From assembly GCF_029210375.1 (NCBI RefSeq), contig NZ_JARGER010000023.1, positions 92,962 to 156,961 on the forward strand: a stretch of 64,000 nucleotides of DNA. The letters run 5' to 3'. Source of the stretch: Nocardioides sp. YIM 152315 (lineage in GTDB: Bacteria > Actinomycetota > Actinomycetes > Propionibacteriales > Nocardioidaceae). Of the stretch, positions 16,194-26,309 are shown piece by piece. Position numbers and translations under genes: made by a program. Numbering within the stretch: the stretch's first letter is position 1; every line of letters begins with the position of its first letter. The notes beneath the pieces were generated by a model. That model worked only from the letters and a program-made list of their open reading frames with translations. It did not search any database and was not told where the DNA came from.

Positions 16194-16232
16194 ACCGCCC
16201 CCGCCGCCTCATGCCGAGGTGGTGGGGGCGGT
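16194..16232. terminator. Bidirectional terminator between convergent phage operons
   Basis: A 17-bp stem starting ACCGCCCCCGCCGCCTC pairs with 16216-16232 (two G-U positions), with loop ATGCC, and is followed by TTTCGTCATTT. It lies between the last rightward fibre gene and the end of the leftward mini-operon, so it can serve both. Confidence 0.75.
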
Positions 16233-16236
16233 TTCG

Positions 16237-16359
16237 TCATTTCCGGACGCGCCCCAGTGTCCGCCGTACCCGCCGCGTGCGTCGTCGCAGCCACCAGCGC
16301 GCCAGCATCCCGCGCAGGCCGGTGTCGTGGCGGTGGGTGTAGCCGATGGGCTGACTCAT
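16237..16359 (-). CDS. Tiny basic prophage protein, last gene of leftward chain
   Basis: A 40-residue ORF from ATG 16359 overlaps the upstream tiny ORF by ATGA. The N-terminus is MSQPIGYTHRHDTGLRGML and the second half is strongly basic and aromatic (ARWWLRRRTRRVRRTLGRVR). It could bind DNA, RNA or membranes. No family recognised. The coupled overlap and downstream terminator support expression. Confidence 0.45.
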   Translation of the reverse strand: MSQPIGYTHRHDTGLRGMLARWWLRRRTRRVRRTLGRVRK

Positions 16360-16418
16360 CGCAGCCACCGCCGAGTGATGCGGTTCAGCCACAGGGCGAG
16401 GCGGTGGCGGAGGGTCAT
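16356..16418 (-). CDS. Micro-ORF of 20 residues in leftward chain
   Basis: The product MTLRHRLALWLNRITRRWLR (20 residues) is an amphipathic basic helix. Its ATG overlaps the stop of the upstream gene and its stop overlaps the ATG of the downstream gene, both as ATGA. It may be a translational coupling relay or a short membrane-active peptide. At this length the protein product is uncertain. Confidence 0.35.
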   Translation of the reverse strand: MTLRHRLALWLNRITRRWLR

Positions 16419-16552
16419 CGGTTCACCCCGCACCACGACACGGGGCCGAACTTCGGGGTCAGGAATACGACCACTGCCGGCATTCCGCACGAGCACGGCG
16501 GGTCACTGGGCGTGGCCGGCCGCTGGGTCGGGTGCTGCTCGCCCTCGCCCAT
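16415..16552 (-). CDS. Small prophage protein with CxCG motif
   Basis: Forty-five residues from ATG 16552. The middle holds DPPCSCGMPAVVVFLTPKFG followed by SWCGV, a possible mini zinc ribbon with three Cys. It starts four bases after the stop of the upstream membrane-anchored gene and overlaps the next micro-ORF. Function unknown. Confidence 0.45.
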   Translation of the reverse strand: MGEGEQHPTQRPATPSDPPCSCGMPAVVVFLTPKFGPVSWCGVNR

Positions 16553-16556
16553 CTGC

Positions 16557-16961
16557 TCACTCACAGAAACGCACCGCCCTCCCGTAGTCGCCCGACGTCA
16601 GGATCGCGTCGACCGCCGCCTGACCCCGCAGCACGTACTTGACGTCGCCCGAGCCGCCATAGGGAGCAACGACCCACACGCGCGACGGGTAGGGGTGCGT
16701 GTGCCCGTCGTTGCCCCAGCACGCGCCGGCCTTCGTCATCGCGGCGAGACGGTCGGCGCCGGGGACGTAGCGGTCGGCGTGGGCATCGGCACTGGCGGGC
16801 TGGGGTGCCGGTGCGGTGGCGGTCGCGTGGGCGAGGACGCCACACGTCGCGACGAGCGCCGCGGCGGGAAGGAGCTGAACGAGGTAGGGGGTACGGCGAC
16901 AGCTGCTGTGGCGGCTTCGGAACGGTCTCTGCACGGTGACTCCGGTGTAGTTCTGTGGCAC
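16557..16961 (-). CDS. Membrane-anchored or secreted prophage-end protein
   Basis: The 134-residue product starts at GTG 16961. A basic N-terminus (RPFRSRHSSCRRTPY) precedes a hydrophobic signal or anchor helix at about 26-50 (LVQLLPAAALVATCGVLAHA). An external domain of about 80 residues follows (ADRYVPGADRLAAMTKAGAC; SRVWVVAPYGGSGDVKYVLR; DAILTSGDYGRAVRFCE). No family recognised. It is the first gene of the leftward chain and the closest gene to the tRNA attachment site, a usual place for lysogenic conversion genes. An 11-bp inverted repeat brackets its start codon. Confidence 0.5.
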   Translation of the reverse strand: MPQNYTGVTVQRPFRSRHSSCRRTPYLVQLLPAAALVATCGVLAHATATAPAPQPASADAHADRYVPGADRLAAMTKAGACWGNDGHTHPYPSRVWVVAPYGGSGDVKYVLRGQAAVDAILTSGDYGRAVRFCE

Positions 16962-16989
16962 GATGGCCGACTAGATGGCTACACCGGAG
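16940..16989. promoter_or_regulatory. Perfect 11-bp inverted repeat bracketing a start codon
   Basis: CTCCGGTGTAG (16940-16950) and CTACACCGGAG (16979-16989) are perfect reverse complements separated by 28 bp. The GTG start at 16961 of the leftward gene lies in the spacer. On the minus strand a TAGTCG sequence sits about 7-12 bases upstream of the GTG, so a leaderless promoter between two operator halves is possible. Alternatively the RNA forms a hairpin that hides the start. Confidence 0.45.
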
Positions 16990-16999
16990 CGGTTCAGAC

Positions 17000-17076
17000 T
17001 GGTGCCCCCGCTGGGACTCGAACCCAGACTGCGCCGCTTTTAAGGCGGCTTCCTCTGCCGGTTGGGATACGGGGGC
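17000..17076 (-). tRNA. Class I tRNA with UAA anticodon; likely prophage attachment site
   Basis: On the minus strand the acceptor GCCCCCG pairs with CGGGGGC, the T arm is CTGGG-TTCGAGT-CCCAG, and the anticodon stem GCCGC/GCGGC closes loop CTTAAAA, giving anticodon UAA (codon UUA). A discriminator A and encoded CCA (17002-17000) follow. The variable loop is only five bases (GCAGT). Standard leucine tRNAs have a long variable arm, so this is not a normal tRNA-Leu(UAA). The D arm is weak (about 3 bp). Its 3' end faces the prophage, as expected for tRNA-targeted integration. Confidence 0.72.
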
Positions 17077-17090
17077 GTCCCCGAGCGGCG

Positions 17091-18359
17091 TTAGTCTGCC
17101 AGCCCGAGCGGCAGCCGCACCGTGAACGTCGTGCCGGAGCCGGGGGTGCTGTCGACGTCGAACGTCCCGTCCATCTGCTCGATGAGCTGACGGCAGATCG
17201 CGAGGCCGAGGCCGGTGCCGCCGTAGCGGCGGGTGATCGAGGAGTCGGCCTGACGGAACGGCTCGAAGACCGTGCGCACCTGCTCCGGCGTCATGCCGAT
17301 GCCGGTGTCGGCGACCTCGAGGTGCAGGTCGAGGCCACGGTCGGCGTCCTTGGCGCGCGCGACCAACCGGACGCTGCCGGCTTCGGTGAACTTCACGGCG
17401 TTGTCGAGCAGGTTCGTGACCACCTGCGCGATGCGCACCGGGTCGCCGACCAGGCGGGCCGGGAGCTCGGCGTACGCCGTCTCGAAGGCGAGCCCGCGCT
17501 CGGCAGCCGCCCGGCGGCTCGGGGCGAGCGCCTCCTCGAGCAGGGCGGCGACGTCGAAGGGGACCGCCTCGAGCTGGGTGCGGCCGGCCTCGATCCGGGA
17601 GAAGTCGAGGATGTCGTCGACGAGCCGCAGCAGCCGCACCCCGGAACGGTGCAGCGTGTCGGTGAGCCGGCGCTGCACGTCGTCGAGCTCGGTGTCGTCG
17701 AGCATCTCTGACGCGGCGATCACGCTCGTCAGCGGCGTACGCACCTCGTGGCTCATCGTGGCGAGGAAGAGCGACTTGGCCCGGTTGGCCTCCTCGGCGT
17801 CCGCCCGCGCCTGCTCGACCTCCCGCTGCATCCGGTTGCGCCGCGTGATGTCCTCGGCGATGCCGTAGACCCCGACGATCTCGTCGTCGACCACGATCGG
17901 CAGCCCGGTGAGGCTCAGGTCGACGCGGTGCCCGTCCTTGTGCCGGATGGTCGCCTCGAGGTGCCGCGGCCGGCGCGCCACGACGTCGTCCCAGCTGCGG
18001 CCGACCGCCTCGACCTGGTCGTCCGGCAGCAGGTCGGTGAAGCTCATCCGGCACAGCTCGTCCTCGGTGTAGCCGCTCAGCCGCGCCGAGACCTCGTTGG
18101 CGCTGGTGAACCGACCGTCGAGGCTGAGCGAGAAGACCCCGTCCGGGTGGTACTCGAAGAGGGTCCGGTAGCGCTCGGTCGTCTCGGCCAGCGCCCGGTC
18201 GACCGCGCGGTGCGTGGAGGCGGCGCGACGCGCCTGGCGGTAGCGCAGCACCGAGTACGTCGTGGCCGCCAGGCATGCCGTCGCGGCGACGGCCATGGCG
18301 GTGTCGGCCGTCGACCCCCATTGGCCACGGACCTGGGCAGGGAGGCGGGGGATCCTCAC
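17091..18359 (-). CDS. PAS-domain sensor histidine kinase
   Basis: From GTG 18359 the product is 422 residues. There is one membrane helix (about 19-39), a PAS domain (about 65-175, FEYHPDGVFSLSLDGRFTSA ... GVYGIAEDI), a HisKA domain with phospho-acceptor His at about 204 (FLATMSHEVRTPLTSVI), and a HATPase domain with N box NLLDNAVKFTE, DTGIGM and GGTGLGLAI. The frame extends to 18437, but that would overlap the glycosylase gene by 29 bp, so 18359 is preferred. No response regulator is adjacent, so it is an orphan. The stimulus is unknown. Confidence 0.85.
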   Translation of the reverse strand: MRIPRLPAQVRGQWGSTADTAMAVAATACLAATTYSVLRYRQARRAASTHRAVDRALAETTERYRTLFEYHPDGVFSLSLDGRFTSANEVSARLSGYTEDELCRMSFTDLLPDDQVEAVGRSWDDVVARRPRHLEATIRHKDGHRVDLSLTGLPIVVDDEIVGVYGIAEDITRRNRMQREVEQARADAEEANRAKSLFLATMSHEVRTPLTSVIAASEMLDDTELDDVQRRLTDTLHRSGVRLLRLVDDILDFSRIEAGRTQLEAVPFDVAALLEEALAPSRRAAAERGLAFETAYAELPARLVGDPVRIAQVVTNLLDNAVKFTEAGSVRLVARAKDADRGLDLHLEVADTGIGMTPEQVRTVFEPFRQADSSITRRYGGTGLGLAICRQLIEQMDGTFDVDSTPGSGTTFTVRLPLGLAD

Positions 18360-18408
18360 CCCGAGGACATCCTCACGTGCACCCCCGAGAACGACGCGCG
18401 CATGGGTG

Positions 18409-19239
18409 TCAGCGTAGCGATGCCAGGGTGGCGGCACGCCCGAGGACGTCGTCGAGCATCTGCTCGGTGAGTCGGCCGGTGAAGGTGTTCTGCTGGCTCG
18501 GGTGGTAGCAGCCGAGCAGCGTCACCTCGCGCGGCCCGTCCGCGTCGCCGGGGCCGACGAGGCGCGCCTCGGCTCCGTGGCCGAACCGCGGGCGTGGCCG
18601 CGCCACGCCCCAGCCGAGCCCGGCGTACGAGCGCAGCGCGGCGTCCCACCCGAACCCGCCGAGCGCCACGACGACCCGCACGTGGTCGACGAGCATCCCG
18701 AGCTCCGCCTCGATCCACGGGGCGCAGGTGTCGCGCTCGGCGACGGTCGGCTTGTTCTGCGGCGGCGCGCACCGCACGGTCGCGACCATCCGGGTGTCGA
18801 TCAGCTCCTGGCCGTCGTCGGCGTACGCGCTGGTCGGCAGTCGCGCCAGCCCGACCCGGTGCAGGCTCGCGAAGAGCCAGTCTCCGCTGCGGTCGCCGGT
18901 GAAGATCCGTCCGGTGCGGTTGGCGCCGTTCGCGGCCGGCGCGAGTCCGACGATCAGGATGCGGGCGGTCGGCGGTCCCCAGCCCGGCACCGGCCGGCCC
19001 CAGTACGTCTCGTGGGCGAACGACGCGCGCTTGACGTCCGCGACCTCCTCGCGCCAGCGGACCAGTCGCGGACAGGCGCGACACACCGAGACCCGCGCGT
19101 CGAGCTCCTCGACGCCCTCGATGCCCTCGCGCGCCGCGGCCCGGGCGAGGCGGCGCACCTGCGCCGGTGTACGCGCCACCGGGGTCTCGGCGGTCGCGGG
19201 ATCCCCGGGCCAACCGGTGCCGGGCGGGACGTGGCTCAC
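18409..19239 (-). CDS. udgB: Type-5 uracil-DNA glycosylase (UdgB-like)
   Basis: The 276-residue protein has the family signatures: [19 protein letters not shown] (uracil pocket, motif A, with no catalytic Asp/Asn of classical UDG) and [15 protein letters not shown] (motif B with His). Four cysteines placed for a 4Fe-4S cluster are seen in [17 protein letters not shown] and RDTCAPW. It removes uracil and related deaminated bases from DNA, a useful activity in a GC-rich genome. It starts at ATG 19239. The upstream 138-bp gap holds the ppx terminator hairpin. Confidence 0.88.
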   Translation of the reverse strand: MSHVPPGTGWPGDPATAETPVARTPAQVRRLARAAAREGIEGVEELDARVSVCRACPRLVRWREEVADVKRASFAHETYWGRPVPGWGPPTARILIVGLAPAANGANRTGRIFTGDRSGDWLFASLHRVGLARLPTSAYADDGQELIDTRMVATVRCAPPQNKPTVAERDTCAPWIEAELGMLVDHVRVVVALGGFGWDAALRSYAGLGWGVARPRPRFGHGAEARLVGPGDADGPREVTLLGCYHPSQQNTFTGRLTEQMLDDVLGRAATLASLR

Positions 19240-19322
19240 CGGGTCAGTGTGCCGTCACCGGTGGACCTTCTCCATGGGCGCCCCGTGCCCGCGGGGCGGT
19301 CGGACAAACCCGCAAATGGGAG

Positions 19323-19379
19323 AGTCCCTGACGTTTTCGGGGTCTCCGGACGCTCGGGACCCCGAAGACGTCAGGGACT
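19323..19379. terminator. Long 22-bp inverted repeat at the ppx stop codon
   Basis: Arms 19323-19344 and 19358-19379 pair over 22 bp with one mismatch around a 13-bp loop. The left arm begins AGTCCCTGACG. The right arm runs into the TAG stop of ppx. No T run is visible. It is probably a terminator or mRNA-stabilising hairpin for the ppx operon. Confidence 0.6.
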
Positions 19380-20286
19380 ATTCCCGTTCGGCCACCGACC
19401 AGGCGATCCCGTCGAGGATGTCGGAGTCGGAGACGAGCAGCGAGTCGGCACCCGCGCGGCGCAGCACCCGGTCGAGGATCAGCGCGCCCGCGCCGATCAC
19501 GTCGGCCCGGCCGGGGTGCATCGACGGGATCGCGCGCCGCTCGGCGGCGGTCATCGCCAGCAGCCGGTCGACGACGCCGTGGACGTCGGCCACCGGGAGC
19601 TCGTGCTGGTCGACGGCCGCACGGTCGTACGCCGTGAGGCCGAGCGCCACCGCCGCGAGCTGGGTCACGGTGCCGGCGACGCCGACGACCGTCGCCGCGT
19701 CGGCGGGGTCGACCCGGCACGCGTCGAGGTGCTCGTCGACGTCGGCGACGCACGCCGCGATCTCGGCGGCGGTCGGCGGGTCGGAGTGCAGGTGCCGCTC
19801 GGTCAGCCGCACGGAGCCGATGTCCATCGACTCCGACGACTCCGGGGCCGTCGCGCCGAGGATCAGCTCGGTCGACCCGCCGCCGATGTCGACCACGAGC
19901 ACCGGCGTCGCGGGCGGCGTGCGCAGGTTGCGCACCGCTCCGTCGAACGAGAGCGCGGCCTCGACGTCGCCGCTCACCACCTCCGGCTCGACACCGAGCC
20001 GCTCGCGGACCCCGGCCACGAAGGCGTCGGCGTTCGACGCGTCCCGGCTGGCCGACGTCGCCACGAACCGCACCAGCGACGGCGGCACGTCGTACGACCG
20101 GATCAGCGCGGCGTACTCCTCGATGGCGGCGAACGCCCGCTCCAGTGCCGCGTCGGCGATCCGGCCGGTGCGGTCGAGGTCCTGTCCGAGCCGCACCATC
20201 CGCATCTCGCGGACGTCGACGGCGGGGAGGTCGCCGATGAGCAGCTTGACGGTGTTGGTGCCGCAGTCGATCGCTGCTACACGCAC
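19378..20286 (-). CDS. ppx: Exopolyphosphatase / guanosine pentaphosphate phosphohydrolase
   Basis: The 302-residue protein is the short single-module Ppx/GppA form of actinobacteria. It shows the ASKHA phosphate motifs: AAIDCGTNTVKLLIGD at the N-terminus, FVATSASRDASN near 80, VVDIGGGSTELILG near 140, and GVAGTVTQLAAV near 215. It hydrolyses polyphosphate or pppGpp. The start is GTG 20286, overlapping the DUF501 stop by 10 bp. It follows eno, ftsB and the DUF501 gene in the classical actinobacterial order, which supports orthology with the mycobacterial ppx2 locus. Confidence 0.9.
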   Translation of the reverse strand: MRVAAIDCGTNTVKLLIGDLPAVDVREMRMVRLGQDLDRTGRIADAALERAFAAIEEYAALIRSYDVPPSLVRFVATSASRDASNADAFVAGVRERLGVEPEVVSGDVEAALSFDGAVRNLRTPPATPVLVVDIGGGSTELILGATAPESSESMDIGSVRLTERHLHSDPPTAAEIAACVADVDEHLDACRVDPADAATVVGVAGTVTQLAAVALGLTAYDRAAVDQHELPVADVHGVVDRLLAMTAAERRAIPSMHPGRADVIGAGALILDRVLRRAGADSLLVSDSDILDGIAWSVAERE

Positions 20287-20756
20287 GGTCCCGGCTCCCA
20301 CCACTCGCCGAGCCGGTCGAGCACCTCGTCGCCGAGAGGGTTCACGCCGCGCCCCTGCGCCAGGGCCTGCCCCGCGAGCACATGCAGGCACTTCACCCGA
20401 TCGGGCATGCCGCCGGCCGAGATGCCCTCGATCTCCTCGACGTCCCCGAGGGTCGCGCGGTAGTCCAGGTAGGTCTCGTGGGCGCGCCGGTACGCCGCCG
20501 CGAGGTCCGGGTCCTCACCCAGCCGCTCCTGCATCTCCTTCATCAGCCCCGAGCCCTCGAGCGTGCCGATCCGCGACGCCGCGCGCGGGCAGGTGAGGTA
20601 GAACGTGGTCGGGAACGGCGTGCCGTTGGGCAGCCGCGGCTCGGTCGTCACGACGTCGGGGTGGCCGCACGGACAGCGGTGGCCGATCGCGTGGATCGAG
20701 CGGGGCTCGCGGCCGAGCTGGGCCTCGACGGCGGACACGTCGGCGGGATCGATCAC
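20277..20756 (-). CDS. DUF501 family protein
   Basis: The 159-residue protein shows the family pattern: HAIGHRCPCGHPDVVTTEPR, then GTPFPTTFYLTCP, then ISAGGMPDRVKCLHVLAGQA and a GRGVNPLGDEVLD tail. CPCGHP and several later Cys/His residues suggest metal binding. The function is unknown, but the gene is nearly always between ftsB and ppx in actinobacteria. Start is GTG 20756. A small hairpin with arms CTCCCACG/CGTGGGAG lies in its leader (20766-20800). Confidence 0.88.
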   Translation of the reverse strand: MIDPADVSAVEAQLGREPRSIHAIGHRCPCGHPDVVTTEPRLPNGTPFPTTFYLTCPRAASRIGTLEGSGLMKEMQERLGEDPDLAAAYRRAHETYLDYRATLGDVEEIEGISAGGMPDRVKCLHVLAGQALAQGRGVNPLGDEVLDRLGEWWEPGPCV

Positions 20757-20820
20757 GGCCCGATCCTCCCACGCACAGCGACCACCGGCGGTCGTGGGAG
20801 CCGCACAATGGTGCCACCTT

Positions 20821-20976
20821 GGTGGTCGAGGAGGTTGCGCCGGCAACCGTCTCCAAGCCACCGCAACCCCGACGCCAACGGTGGTTTCGAGACAGGCGCC
20901 AGCGCGCCTTCCTCAACCACCGACACGTCCCCAGTGCGCCTTCCTCAACCACCGGGGCGGCGTTCCTCAACCACCA
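20821..20976. repeat. Cluster of REP-like palindromic elements
   Basis: The region between ftsB and the DUF501 gene is filled with variants of one element: GGTGGTCGAGGAGGTTGCGC at 20821, a complete 43-bp copy at 20880-20922, then partial copies ending CCTCAACCACC at about 20954 and 20976. The 43-bp copy matches, inverted and with one difference, 63934-63976 at the other end of the window. The element runs into the end of ftsB and supplies its stop codon. Confidence 0.75.
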
Positions 20977-21545
20977 CTGCCGTTGATCTTCGACGCCGGC
21001 GCCTTCTCCGGCTTCGGGGGGTGGCCGGCGACCTCGACCGACCGCCACGCGGTCGACCACCAGGCTCGGGGCTGGCGGGGGGCCACCGCGTCGGGGTCGC
21101 TCAGCGTCGCCTCGCCGTCGAGCGGCTCACCGTCCTCGTCCAGCACGACGTACGCCGTCTCGCCCGGCATCACGTAGTTGAGGTCGCGGGCCTGCTGGCG
21201 CACGTACGCCGGGTCCTCCCAGCGCCGCTTCTCGCGCTCGAGGTCGTCGATCTCGGCCTCACGCAGCGCGATCTGGCCCTTGAGGTCGTCGATGTGCTCT
21301 CGCTGGTCGAGGTAGGCGCGCAGCGACGATGCGTAGGAGATCGTCAGCAGCGACAGCACCAGTACGAGGACCGCGGCGCGGCCGGTCAGCCGCGGGCGAC
21401 GCCGGCCGGGCAGGCCGACGGACCCGGGCTGGTCTGCAGCCGGCCGCCCACCGGGGCGCGCGGTCGCCTGGGCCCGTCCGGGTCCGGTTCGGCCACGGGG
21501 TCGCGCGCCGCGTGAGGACGACGTACGGCGGGACTCGGGCGGCAT
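20967..21545 (-). CDS. ftsB: Septum formation initiator FtsB/DivIC
   Basis: The 192-residue protein has a long Arg/Pro-rich cytoplasmic N-terminus (about 1-53), one membrane helix (about 54-74, AAVLVLVLSLLTISYASSLR), and an extracytoplasmic coiled coil (DQREHIDDLKGQIALREAEI). Then come the conserved RRWEDPAYVRQQARDLNYVM and PGETAYVVLDE segments. It acts with FtsL and FtsQ in the divisome. It lies 15 bp after eno. The last codons and the stop lie inside a REP-like element, so the C-terminal tail has probably been altered by repeat insertion. Confidence 0.9.
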   Translation of the reverse strand: MPPESRRTSSSRGARPRGRTGPGRAQATARPGGRPAADQPGSVGLPGRRRPRLTGRAAVLVLVLSLLTISYASSLRAYLDQREHIDDLKGQIALREAEIDDLEREKRRWEDPAYVRQQARDLNYVMPGETAYVVLDEDGEPLDGEATLSDPDAVAPRQPRAWWSTAWRSVEVAGHPPKPEKAPASKINGSGG

Positions 21546-21560
21546 GTCTCCTAGGGTCGC

Positions 21561-24899
<3,339 letters not shown>

Positions 24900-24903
<4 letters not shown>

Positions 24904-25280
24904 CCGCGGCTCGGTCCCTTCGTGAGGGCGCGACGTGCGGCGGCCCGCAGGTCGTCGGGGTCGAAGGGCTTGGCGACGCGCTCGGCACCGGTCCGCTCGA
25001 TCCGGTCGATGATCTCCCCGGTCCACTGCACGGTGACGAAGACGGCCGGCAGGTCGGGCCAGCGCTCGACGATCTCGGCGAGCAGCGCGACGCCGTCGGT
25101 GTCGGGCAGCGCGTAGTCCATGAGCACCAGGTCGGGCCGGTAGCCCGGCTCCTCCTGGTGCAGGCGGCGCAGCGTGGCACCGGACGGCACGCCACGGATC
25201 TCGTGGCCGTCGCTGAGCATGCAGTGTGCGATCCAGTCGCGGACGTCGGCGTCGTCCTCGACGATCAGAACCCGCGGCAT
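24900..25280 (-). CDS. Single-domain response regulator
   Basis: The 126-residue product is only a receiver domain: VLIVEDDADVRDW (acidic pocket), LVLMDYALPDTDG (phospho-acceptor Asp), FVTVQWTG in the Thr/Ser position, and ERVAKPFDPDDL with the conserved Lys. There is no output domain. It likely relays phosphate or interacts with another protein. It is the first gene of the pair with the MASE1 kinase. Start at ATG 25280 rather than further upstream, because the receiver fold begins there. Confidence 0.88.
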
Positions 25281-25359
25281 GTGGTCGACCCTAGACGACG
25301 CGGGCGTCGAAGAAGCGCGCCGTCGACTCTGCGGCGTCGCAGCGGACATCGGGAGCTGC

Positions 25360-26133
25360 TCACGCGCCCGCGAGGTCGGCGGCGAGGGCGGCGGCCGCCC
25401 GTCCGAGGGCCGGCACCGCGCGCTCCTCGAGCTCCGCGGTCATGCGCGGCCCCGGTCCTGAGACTGACAGCGCGAGGGGGAGGTTCGAGTCGGTCAGCGC
25501 GACCGCGACGCAGCGCACGCCGACCTCCTGCTCACCGTCGTCGACGGCGTACCCGCGCGCCCGGACGTCGGCCAGGGCGTGAGCCAGCCCCTCCTCGGTC
25601 GTGAGCGTCTGGCTGGTGGCCGCCGGGAGGCCCGTACGTCGGACCAGGGCGAGCGACTCGCTCTCGGGGAGCCCGGCGAGCAGCGCCTTGCCGACCGCGG
25701 TGCAGTGCGGCAGCACCCGCCGACCCACCTCCGTGAACATCCGCATGGCGTGCCGCGAGGGGACCTGCGCGACGTACACGATCCGGTCGCCGTCGAGCAT
25801 CGCGAGGTTGGCCGTCTCGCCCAGCTCGTCGACCAGGCTCGTCAGGTGGGGCAGCGACCACCGCGACAACATCCGGCTGGCCCGCTCGCCGAGGTGGATC
25901 AGCCGCGGGGCGAGGGAGTAGGTCTTGCCGTCGGCGCGCACGTAGCCGAGGTCGGAGAGCGTCGCGACCAGCCGGTGCACGGTGCTGAGCGGGAGCCCGG
26001 ACTGCTGCGCCAGCCTCGACAGTCGCATCGGGCCGCGCTCGGCCATCACCTCGAGCACCTCGAAGGCCCGGACCACGGACTGCACCCCGCCGCCCGCACC
26101 CGCGTGCACCGCATCGGGGACGCCTCGCGTCAT
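25360..26133 (-). CDS. IclR-family transcriptional regulator
   Basis: The 257-residue protein has the N-terminal winged helix (SVVRAFEVLEVMAERGPMRL; LAQQSGLPLSTVHRLVATLS; LGYVRADGKTYSLAP) and the C-terminal ligand-binding domain with LPHCTAVGKALLAGLPE and GYAVDDGEQEVGVRCVA. It is divergent from the Nramp-like transporter gene, with two operator-like palindromes in the shared region, so it probably controls that transporter and itself. ATG 26133 is used; the frame extends upstream but through the operator region. Confidence 0.9.
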   Translation of the reverse strand: MTRGVPDAVHAGAGGGVQSVVRAFEVLEVMAERGPMRLSRLAQQSGLPLSTVHRLVATLSDLGYVRADGKTYSLAPRLIHLGERASRMLSRWSLPHLTSLVDELGETANLAMLDGDRIVYVAQVPSRHAMRMFTEVGRRVLPHCTAVGKALLAGLPESESLALVRRTGLPAATSQTLTTEEGLAHALADVRARGYAVDDGEQEVGVRCVAVALTDSNLPLALSVSGPGPRMTAELEERAVPALGRAAAALAADLAGA

Positions 26134-26196
26134 CGTCGACCCTCCCCTCCCCGGCCCGCGACCACTGTTGACCCCTCGATCGCGATCGGCATAGCG

Positions 26197-26232
26197 TTCC
26201 AGATCGTAGAAGAAAATTTCCACATCGTGGAA
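26197..26232. promoter_or_regulatory. Paired IclR-type operators in divergent promoter region
   Basis: TTCCACATCGTGGAA (26218-26232) is a perfect 6-3-6 palindrome. TTCCAGATCGTAGAA (26197-26211) is a diverged copy. Their centres are 21 bp apart, two helical turns, so protomers could bind on one DNA face. They lie 64 bp from the regulator start and 77 bp from the transporter start. Confidence 0.65.
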
Positions 26233-26309
26233 GGTCTCGGGATGGGTCGATGGCACCGGGACGATCCGGCCCCGCACCGGAGCGGGCGCCGCGAACCAGG
26301 AGGACTGTC

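Noticed and set aside
1..16961. Integrated conjugative element or gene-transfer agent rather than a prophage
   Set aside because: Tape measure, frameshifted chaperones, lysin/holin block, tRNA-like gene and tRNA-adjacent boundary fit a siphovirus prophage. Integrase and capsid genes are simply left of the window; a GTA-like island cannot be fully excluded.
18360..18437. Longer N-terminus for the PAS kinase
   Set aside because: It would overlap the glycosylase gene by 29 bp and adds residues with no domain or signal; GTG 18359 just before the membrane helix is more plausible.
20288..20391. N-terminal extension of ppx from an upstream ATG
   Set aside because: It is Arg/Pro/Ala-rich antisense-like sequence overlapping the DUF501 gene; the ASKHA fold starts right after GTG 20286.
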